Notes under the pieces: model-generated
Told to the model about the DNA's origin: nothing
The model's input: only the letters and a program-made list of their open reading frames with translations
The model's database searches: none
Translations under genes and position numbers: made by a program
Shown here: in pieces, positions 24,340 to 34,200 of the stretch
Numbering within the stretch: position 1 is the stretch's first letter
Layout: every line of letters starts with the position of its first letter
Assembly: GCA_022495005.1 (NCBI GenBank)
Contig: JAGYXB010001002.1
Span: 1,798,001-1,862,000, forward strand
DNA from: Rhyacophila brunnea
Taxonomy: Eukaryota; Arthropoda; Insecta; Trichoptera; Rhyacophilidae
Direction: 5' to 3'
Length of the DNA: 64,000 nt

Positions 24340-25560
24340 TCCTCAACAATATCTTCTACATCTACATTGCCCTCAAGTTAATTGCCATCAAAGCCATCTA
24401 ATTTTTAACAACTTCAACTTATTACCTTCTTTATCTTATTTGCGATGAATTTGTGAATTTGTAAGTTTTTTGAAAAAGCAAAAAAAGTATTTTGGGACAT
24501 TTTTATCACTTCAAACGGCTTCCGATCTCTGGCCACTCTTACAAATTGGAATCAATCCCGGAGTACCATATTTTTTAAGTTCTTGTCGTCAACCTTTTTT
24601 TTGCTATCTCTATTCTTGAATGGTCACTTCACATTCGAGTCTAGTATGATAGGATAGAAGAAATTTTTGGTCAATCAGCTTCTTCACCGAGGTATTTTTT
24701 ATAATGCATAAGTAAACATATATGCCACATTAATATTTCTGTTCTGTCCATCTGCAGCATCTGAGTATGTGACAACGTGTTTGATTTCAGGTGAAAGATT
24801 CATGATTTTCTTAAATACACACGATGCGATGTCATTAGAACCTCTCCACCAGTTGACTCGTGCCACATTATAACCTTCGGAGAATTCTTGAGAAGAACAT
24901 TCTCTAATAGTTAAATTGTACACAAACAATAATCTTTTATAGTACACAATATTTGTGGATAATAGCAGACATGGTAGAACCTGTTGTAAACAACTATAAC
25001 TAGTTGGTTTGATCTTTCCTTAGCTGTAGTTTTATCTCCTGATTTACTGTGATAACCTTTATGTGCATCAATGAAATGTGCATTGTGTTGTTTGGAGATT
25101 TCATTCCTTGCCTCTTTGATAGATATATAACGCTTATATGTAATAATATATTCATTGCCTTAATTATGTATCTAAATAAAGTTTATTGAATTTATAAACC
25201 CGTTTTGTCAAATACATCATAATATGCAGTTTTCACATTTCCATTTTTCAACTTCATTGTTTTATATTCACCATTACATAATTTTAATATTTCAATGACT
25301 TAGTAAGCATATTTAAATAGGAACATCTTCACAGGAGTAATGGCTCTCGTGTTTTGAACGCTTTCTTGCAAATGCCTCGATTTGGACTCGTTCATCAACC
25401 AATTTGTTTTTTTGTGGATTTCTTCCTCTTAAATCTTGTCCATGAAAGCCAGCTGGCGATGAATTTGTCAGAATGAATTATTGTTGTAGTATCTGTTAAT
25501 TCAGCATCACTAACTGACGTTTGAGGATCAGATTCGACGGATTTTTCTGGACAATTAATT
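24340..25560 (-). pseudogene. Relic of a DUF7869-type DDE protein (transposase-like), copy 1
   Basis: Read on the minus strand, the order is: DLRGRNPQKNKLVDERVQIE and SKHESHY (N-terminal segment of the family), VKTAYYDVFDKTG, ERSNQLVIVVYNRFYHVCYY, WWRGSNDIASCVFKKIM, then VVTYSDAADGQNRNINVAYM. The last contains the Asp of the YSDxxxGQN motif. LIDQKFLLSYHTRLECEVTI and KPFEVIKMSQNTFFAF follow. These blocks appear in the order expected for this family, shared with the relic at 55306-56380. Many stops and frameshifts; no complete frame. Element ends were not found. Function as a transposase is inferred from the DDE-like motif and repeat context. Confidence 0.65.
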
Positions 25561-26105
25561 CTTACACCGACTTCCGGATCATTATTAATTGCACCTGATG
25601 GTATATATAGACACAGGTATTTTTAAAACTACGTTACCTATGAGAGTACCTATTCCTCTAGGTCTAGTAGATTTATTAGGGTTTTCTTTATCCTGCTGAT
25701 TCTTCGTTTTTGGTTAGTTCCAACCATCTTGTCATCTTAGTCATCTTATAATACCTACCATGATGTTAGCAAACAAAATATCGGATGGGAAAATCACAGT
25801 ATTGGCAGATATTATGTTTTGTCATATTATTATACATTTCACTCAAACCTTGGAAACGAAAGATGGCAAAGTGAGATATTTTGCTTTATAAGCTTCTGTC
25901 AACTTTTGAAAATAAACATTTTGGGGATATAACAAAATGCCAACGCTCATAACTCCAATACTTACTAGGCAGTGGGTCTACGATATATTGGGTTTTGTCA
26001 TCTTATAGATCTCAACGAGAGGAGTCTGAATATAGTGATAACTCAATTTCGTCAAAAAGTCGAGTTATCAGGTTTTGTCATCTGATTTGACAATATGCTA
26101 ATAAT
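25561..26105. other. Flank between two transposon relics
   Basis: No coding signal. It ends in the left target duplication CTAATAAT (26098-26105) of the next element. Confidence 0.5.
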
Positions 26106-26275
26106 CAGTGACGTCCCGTGGGGGTAGGCAAATTGAGCGTCGCTTGGGGGCGGCAAATCGGGGGGAATCATTAGGTATACCTATATAAAAAGGGGTACCT
26201 ACCCAAACTTAGTAATAACAAAAATATCTTACCATTAAAAAATTCAGCTCACTTGTTGGAAACAAAATGTATTAA

Positions 26276-27251
26276 CCCTTAACACTCGAGTGCCGCCATA
26301 TCGGCGGCATTAGAAGTTTGCCGTATTACTCGAGTGCCGCCGTAGCGGCGGCACCGCCTATAAAGTCATTTTTTGTAATATTTTCATAAATTTTTATAAT
26401 GCGATTTCAATCAAGTTAGAATGAATAATAATAGGTTATTACATTTATCTGAGAAAGAAGTCGGCAAAAGAATACTGCGTGCCTAATTTCAACATAGTAT
26501 TTTTATCGGAATCTTCTCTTTTTTTATTCGTAGGTCGTCGCTTGCAAGCAATGTTTTTTTGTCACATAAATTTTATTTATTGAACATTCCCAGACTAGAG
26601 TGAAGTGTTTGTCACGCATGATTTTGAAGTGTGTTTATATTTTTATTGGTTCTCGCTTGCGCAGGGGCGTCTCGTATAGTTTACAGTTTTATATTTGAAT
26701 ACTGTTTTTGATGACAATACTTACTAGTATATTATGCCGATTCGGAACCTATATAATGTGAAATACTCTAATGAGTCAAATGAAAATTATTACGTATCGA
26801 TTTATTATTTTTTGAGAAATCTTTTGATAATGTGTACCGCACTGGGAATGAGTTGTTATGAGCCCGAAACTAATTTAGGAAATTTAAGAGACAGCCGCTT
26901 ATATTACAAGTGTATTTGAAGGCAATTCATTTGTATCATATTTACAGTCATAATGGACGATTTACACTTTATAGCCAGTTCTCTACATACCGCTATTTCA
27001 TTACGATTCTGTGATAAGCCAGGATTACATATTGGAGATTGCTTTGTGAAATACCACACAATGAAGAATTATAAATAAACTAAAAATAAGTACAGTATAT
27101 TCATTATAAATTTATTTTACAGAATAAAAAAAAAAAAATTTTTTTAAATTTTTTTCACCAATTAAATGTTTTATATTGAAATTATGGTTTGTGCGGGAAA
27201 AAGTCTCGAGTGGGTGGTATGTACCTATAAAAAAAATTTGAGTGGAAAAGG
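26276..27251 (+). mobile_element. PiggyBac-like element nested in the hAT-like element, TTAA duplication
   Basis: TTAA flanks both sides (26272-26275, 27252-27255). The termini CCCTTAACACTCGAGTG and, reversed, CCTTTTCCACTC are related. Comparison with the uninterrupted copy at 60976-61550, which has TTAATTAACAT at the same place, confirms the insertion point. Near the left end two copies of a CACTCGAGTGCCGCC unit form GC palindromes (about 26283-26310 and 26325-26352). Confidence 0.8.
27001..27078 (+). pseudogene. PiggyBac transposase C-terminal remnant
   Basis: The frame ending at TAA 27076-27078 reads CDKPGLHIGDCFVKYHTMKN, matching the end of the cysteine-rich C-terminal domain of piggyBac transposases (CxxPLCxxxCFxxYHT). 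The frame 26734-26919 may be another shred of the same gene, unproven. The catalytic core is missing. Confidence 0.65.
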
Positions 27252-27685
27252 TTAATTAACATGACTGAACTTTTTTGTCGGGCCCGCGATGTCTAGTTTA
27301 CTTCCGTTGTCCTTGGACATCACATTCTTGATTACCAGCAACGACACGTGCAGATTTGCGCATTATATTTGAATTATAGGTAAGGTAGGTGCATACTTAC
27401 CTAATTAATTAATTTATCCAAATATGTTTGCCAGACACTTGCGAGTTTTGAAAGTTGTCAGGTGTATTTTTAAATGTATCTGAAACCGTGGACTCGCAAT
27501 ATTGTCTATTGAAGTAGAGATGGCATTTAAATTAGATTTAGTGGTGTTTATTTTGTTAGTAATGTATCTATAAATCACATTTCTTAGATACTGGAGTAGT
27601 AAAGGATGATGAAAAATACTGTATAAAAAATGGGGCGGCATTTTGACGCTGCCTAGGGGCGGCATTTTATCTAGGGACGTCACTG

Positions 27686-28185
27686 CTAATAATAATAGGT
27701 AGGTACGGTGTAGGTACCTACATTAATTGATATTATTAATTTTATCTTTATTATTAACGAGATATTTAATTATATTAATGTTATTTTACATAATATACAT
27801 CGTATTGAAACCTATTGCTTTAAAAATTTGTACTAAGTTTAAAAAATAAAGTTCGTGCAATAATTATCTTTATTAAAAAATATACGGAAAACTTTTGCCA
27901 TATGTTTTTTTTATTTTATTCATCATTATCGACTATTTTTTGCAAAATAAAATTCGGAAACAATAGAAATAAAAATTTTGCTGGCTGACTTTTTTAAAGT
28001 GTGCAGCTTTAAAATATTATTTACAGCTATGTGAGCTAGGCAACATTATCAGAATGTAAACATTTCAAATTCAATGTGACATTTCCGTGGTTGAGTCATT
28101 TCCAGTTACTTTCTAGCGACAAAATTTGTTCTGATACCCACCTCATCTTATAGAATTTAGATTTTAATGCAATTTATCATTGAAC
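27686..28185 (+). promoter_or_regulatory. Upstream region of CHMP2B, probable promoter and 5'UTR
   Basis: The 500 bp between the hAT-like element and the CHMP2B start codon. No TATA box or initiator can be singled out in such AT-rich DNA. The placement is by position only; a 5' non-coding exon further upstream cannot be excluded. Confidence 0.35.
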
Positions 28186-28222
28186 ATGGATTATTTTTTT
28201 AAGAAAGCTCCGACTGTCAGAG
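28186..28222 (+). CDS. CHMP2B: CHMP2B exon 1
   Basis: ATG GAT TAT TTT TTT AAG encodes MDYFFKKAPTVR, then one base of a Glu codon before donor G/GTACTT. It is too short for ORF finding. It was chosen because its phase fits exon 2 exactly and the peptide matches the FFxKKPTVKEQQR start of insect CHMP2B. Confidence 0.85.
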
Positions 28223-31200
28223 GTACTTAATGTCTTTTTATCCGTCAATCATTCGTGGAGACTGCGTTGTAATAATTATCAATGTTGCGCGTAATATTCC
28301 ATTATTTTATGTTGTGCAATCTCACTTCCATAACAATATTTTGTTTACATATTAATTTCAGTTAATAATCCTTTAACGTAGAACTGGTAAAAATGTTACT
28401 TAATGATATACCGATTTTTCCAGGAAGTTTTGTTGTGCCTAATTAATGTAACGGCCGAAGTCCTTGAGCCGGCGGACAATCATGTTACGATTAAAATATT
28501 ATTTAATAAATTAGTGAAGTTTGTGCCCCCAAACTATTTTCGTTTTTAAGTTGTGTTGATTCCCACATCGACTTTTCGACATGATAAAGTTGGTATTCAT
28601 CCAATTAGCAATCTTGGATGATCTTCCAGCAATTTTGTCATTACATTGTCAAAATTTAGAAATGATATCATATCAAGTGGGCATGACAAAGTGATGTTGA
28701 TGTAGAACAAACTTAAGGTGAATGTGCCACCTACCTGGCGGAAAAATACGAAGCTTGCAATTTGAGACATTTTTTTGATAATTTATTTTAGTGTTTTAAT
28801 TATGTAAACTAATCTAAATCTATCTAAAAACATTAAAAAGAAAAATATTTTTTGTTTAAAGTCAATCCTAATGTGAATTCGTTAACAGTGTTTCCCAAAC
28901 TTTCGACATCTGTGTGCCCCTTCTATAATTTTTGTAACACTGAGTACCCCTCGTCAAAAAAAAAAAAACATATAAGTACTTTAATAACAATCAAAATATA
29001 TTTATTTTTTCCTTATTTAGTACATAAACAAAATAATAATAAACGAAAAATATAATTCATTCATATTAAAATATAAATAAAATACTTAAGCAAATAAAAG
29101 TTATATTAAAAATACCATTCATTATAATCAATGAGAAGGATGAAATTGTTTACGTTGAGAGAGATCATCATAATTTGGTTCCCTGGTTGTTAATTTTAAT
29201 CTGAGATGCGGGTCCACGTCCAAAAGCCTGTTTCTTTTTTTTTGACTTAATGTCTACAAATTATGCTGAAAAACAACTTCACATAGATATGAAGTTGGAA
29301 AAGGCAAGATGTATTTCAGGACTTTTACACATGTTGCATTTGCAACCAGAATGGTGTTAAACTACACTCCTTATATTTATTTTTCATGAATCCGTCTGAA
29401 GCTAATTCCAACAATAATTGCTCTTCTTCCTCATGCGATGAACCTTCTAGCATTGATGTTGTATTAATGCTTGTTGCACCAGGCGCAGCCAAATCCCGGT
29501 GCAGCGCATACCCCCACCAAACTCTTCCCGTACCCCAGGGGGTACGCGTACTACACTTTGGGAAACACTGCGTTAAAGGATCCCATCATATTATTTTTTG
29601 TCATGTTTATTATTACAATTTAGTTGGTTTATTAAGTTTTCTCTAACGTGTTGCATTTTTTTTGATTAATTCGAAATAGTTTCAATGCCTTCTATAAATA
29701 CAGTCGTACTCCGTTATTAAGATTTCGGACATAGAGAGATCTTGGATGTAATGAGGAAACATTCGTTGATATTTGGTTTATGATTTTCTCCATACATTTA
29801 TTCACTGTTATAACAATGAGCAACGTATCGGATATACCGAGCTAAAATACTGTTAATGTGTTGATCGTTTAAAAACATTTCGACCCTAAGTAATAAAATC
29901 CAATCGGATAGGATGCTGCCGAGGACGGATTACGTTTATGACACTAGTTAAGTGTCTAATTGTTGTTTTCGCTGACAATAATGAAAACGTATCCACGCAC
30001 ATGGTTGAAAAATCCAAGGTTTGTGAAGTCCGTAGATACCTACCAGCGTTCATTACTATAAACAACTTCTTTTGTAGTTTATGAAGGCCATGCTTGTTTC
30101 GGGGATTTCTACGTTGGTTTTCAGAATTTTTTATTTTTGACTTTTTTCGACTTTTTTTGTTTTATGTGACCGCTCATTTAAAAATACCTATTCTCTGATA
30201 TAACGAGTATCGCTTATAACGAGTACCGCTTATAACGAGCAAATTCAGTCGGTCCCATCTTCCTTGTAATAACCAAGTTCGACTGTATATTAAAAAACAT
30301 TGATTTTTATAAAAAATATAAATGTGAAATCCTTTTTATTTATATCAAATTGTTCTTTAATATTTTGATCATAGTGAAAATTAATTAATTAAGTAGTTTT
30401 TAAAACTTAATAAACTAGATTTCAATAATGAACATGACCATATTATTTTAATATGACTGATTAGGTGGCTCTCGTGGTGCAGTGCGAAAAGCGCTGGCCT
30501 TCCACCCGAGAGTTCTGTGTTCGATCCCGGTGATGACACAATATTAATGTGATTTTCTCAAAGCCTGGGTGTTTGTGATTGTTCAAAATTACCAACAACC
30601 ACCTTGTACGAAAAAGCAAGGATATGGTTATTAATAAAAATATATGACTAATTATGACATACTTAAATAGGTACCATATTTTCTCAATTATAAGACACCA
30701 TCAATTATTATAAGACACCCTTATTTTTATATAGGTAGGTACCAAAAATAAAAAATTAAAACATGTAAACTTTATTATAGCAAAATCATACAATCACTAT
30801 AAAAAGAATTTAAAAATATGCATATTATTTATGTACTATCACTATCAGAGTCTGAAATTTCAATGCACCATCATAATGTAGTTTTCTTGCCGACATTTTA
30901 AATAGTAATTAGGGACAAAATTTTTATTCAAACTCAAACGTGTTTAGGCAGTGGCTAGTAAATCGACTACTTGCTCCGCTGCGCCGGATTAACTGACCCC
31001 CCCACTAAAAGTAATCAGTGATGATTCATCACAACTGTGGAATTTTACAGTGATTGTAAGACGCCATCGATTATACCCCAAATTCAGAGACACAAAATAT
31101 AAAAAAACATGCATTTTTTAATCGAGGAAATATGGTAACTACAACTCTGCTCGCCAACCTCTGTAGTTTCCCTTGACCCTACGAGTCCTCATGTACAGAT

Positions 31201-34200
31201 TACCAACACACAACCCAATGTCTTCCAGGTTGCCATTAAATGGATCACAATGTAACTACGCATTTTTTGAATGAACAATTATTTTAGGACCATAACTAAA
31301 AAAAAATTAACGGGTCCATTGTCCTAGATTTGCTGTCGTGGTACTTATAGAATGTTATGTGTATGTCAGAACTAGACAGCAGATTCACCAATTCCTAAAA
31401 TCAATCACTACATTTCAACATATCCAGTTGAACCATTGATATGGACAGAAAGACTGACACCACCGTAATTATTTGGTGCGTATATACTATTTCTTCCCAT
31501 GCAGGCAGGACATAGGCATATTATTGTCTATTGTCGATCTCACTCACTTCTTGTTATCCACCCAAAATATTGAACCATATTTTGTATGTGGTTTGTTTGT
31601 TTGTTTGTTTGTTTGTTTGTTTGTTTGTATGTTTGCTAATTGTAAATAAATCTATACTAATAATAATATACATTTAACATTTTTTTTCCAGAACAACAAC
31701 GGGATAATGACAGAATATTACGAAAGGCAGGGAGGGAAATTGAAAGAGATCGAATGACTTTGGAAAGAGAAGAGAAAAAAATTGTAAGTCTGAATAATAT
31801 TAATTTCTTAATTACTTAACAGGTTTGTTGGATGTCATCAGCTAATTAAAAAAGGGTTACTTATTAGTCAGAATAAATCAATAGCTGACAAAGAATGTCT
31901 AACTTATTGTAGAAATATTAGAAATCTAAGCAATGTTAATTCTTCACTTTATGGCATCAATTTATGGCTCAAGATATATTCCTAGAAAGATGGCCGTAAA
32001 ACGAAATGCCATTTACCGAATCATTTTCTTTCCTATATTATTGATCCATACAATTTCTGTAGAATCAGTTTCTATTCAATTGTATTTTATTAATTTTAAT
32101 ACCTATCACATTTATGTTACAAGAATAAATAATGCTTTCATCATTGGGACCATAGTATTCATACATACTGTAAAAATATTGTCAGAAAGCACTTTTGGCC
32201 AAGTAGTTCTTGTCATTTATCGAATTTTATGATGCAGGTGTAAATACATGACTTGTTATTGTTGTGCATAATGCAGTCCCATAATATTTTTCTTAATGGT
32301 GAAAATATACCTATCTAAAAGTATTTTATACATTTTTAGACAATATCTATCGATACTGAAATATCGGTTTTAAATTTCCAAAAAACTGGTATTTTTGGTA
32401 TTAGGAAATTAGATACGTTTTGCTACGATTTTTGCTAGATACGCTACTTTATTGCTTATTAAGTTTAGCGTAAAAGCGCAGTGCTCCCAAGACGCAAATA
32501 TTCTGAGTGTAGACGATACTCGTAGATCAATTAAAAATTATTTATTTATTAATTAAAATAAGAATACAAGAGTGGCAAACTGCCATTTCAGAGGTCTTAA
32601 AATATTTGCACAACTAAAAAAACATCCAGACTTCTATGAACTTTCAGAAATATTTAATCCGATCATGAAATCAAATTCAAGGTATTTGTAAAAATCTGCA
32701 GTTCTATAATATTACATATTTTTAAAGGTCAACAGAATATTATGTAGCTACCTCGATACCTTTGTTATAAAATATCAATATTTGTAAGAGATTTTTATAG
32801 CTATTTTTATAGCTATTTTTATTGATAGATACTTCTGTTTTTTTCTATGTATTTTAATGAATACAATATTAAATAAGAAATTCCGGCATTGATAGTTTCA
32901 TTCGGTATTGCAATCCATAGCCATACCTTTATAGAAAAAAAATGTGCTGTAAATCGTAACCGCGCCATAATTAAAAAAGCCCATTGTAGCCGAAAACCGC
33001 ATAACGAGTGGCTATATAGTGAGGTGTTAGTGTGTTTAAATGGTTTTTATTATATTATGATGTATTTGATAATAAAGAAAAAGTAACTTGCGAATAATAC
33101 TAACACATTCACTACTGAATAGATAATTACTTTTAAATTATCACATTTAAATAGCATGCTAATTACATCCATTGGCCGCCTGATCGTTACGCGCTAGATG
33201 CATCTTTAGCGTCCAATGACTTAATTCGGTTTATTTAATAACATTTTTCAAGATATCAATAGTATATGAATTATGAAATACAATATGAAGTTTTTGATTC
33301 CAGGAGCAAGAAATAAAAAAGATGGCCAAAGAGGGTAACAATGAATCCTGTAAAGTACTCGCCAAGCAACTTATACAGCTAAGAAAACAAAAAACGAGAT
33401 TCTATGCAGCTAACAGTAAAGTAAGTATGTATTGTATGAAATTGAAATTGTAGATGACTATTAATGTGGTAAAGCTAAATTGATGATTTTGATAAAGCAT
33501 AATAATGCATTTCGAATACGCCGATGACGCTGTCCTATTCGACAACTCAATCGAGGATATTCAAGGGACAATCGACAGGTTGCTTTACAACTATTTTCGT
33601 GTTGCCTCGAAAATCAACGTTTTGTGCAATAGCACCTGTTCTGATCCAGATTTCCCTCTGATTAGCGACAGGCAAAACATGGACAGCCTTGACAACTTCA
33701 AATACTTGGGGGTACACATCACGGTGATGGCATTTTGCAGGGAGCTCGCTATCCGAATGGGAATGGCTGGAACAACATTCAACTCGATGCGGAGTATCTG
33801 GGACTCACGATTGTACTCGGTCTAAAACATACAACAAACGGTCAAATCATCCGAGTTACAATCCTCAGTCATGAAGTCCCAACGAAGAAAAAGAATATTG
33901 ACTCCTCTTGAGCTCCATGTATTAATATTATCTCAGGATCATAAGACAAAAGCTAGTTTTTTGAAAGCATTATATGGAATCCTCATGTCTGGAGTATTGT
34001 ACCGTACCCAAATTTTAATAGAATTTATTCTCACCGCGTCAGCTATATATCGAATTTCAAGTCTTTGGGTTTACGGAAATTAGGAAAAAATCTGATAAAA
34101 TATTCTGACAGAAATTATTCAATATTTCGACGTAAGTACTACATAATACCTATTGAGTATTATTGAATTTAAAATAATGTTTTTCCATCATAAATTGATA

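Larger units (their letters stand above)
26106..27685 (+). mobile_element. hAT-like non-autonomous element, copy 1, with perfect 8-bp target duplication
   Basis: CAGTGACGTCCC at 26106 and GGGACGTCACTG ending at 27685 are perfect inverted termini. CTAATAAT occurs directly outside both ends (26098-26105, 27686-27693). Subterminal GGGGGCGGCAAAT and GGGGCGGCATTTT blocks are GC-rich against the local background. The 1580 bp include a nested 976-bp piggyBac-like insertion, so the parent is about 600 bp, like the copy at 60976-61550. No hAT transposase was seen. Confidence 0.9.
28223..31691 (+). other. CHMP2B intron 1, transposon nest
   Basis: From left to right it holds a fragment of the TTAAGG-ended family (28711-28885), a hAT-like element, a pogo-like MITE, further TTAAGG-family sequence (30286-30450), a SINE with target duplications, a MITE, and a GTTT repeat just before the acceptor. 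Nothing was recognised in 28223-28700 or 31140-31585. Confidence 0.7.

Noticed and set aside
29386..29646. 86-codon frame with a Ser/Asn-rich start
   Set aside because: It is inside a hAT-like MITE and crosses its right terminus.
31933..32232. 99-codon frame in CHMP2B intron 2
   Set aside because: No family signature; the CHMP2B splicing is complete without it.
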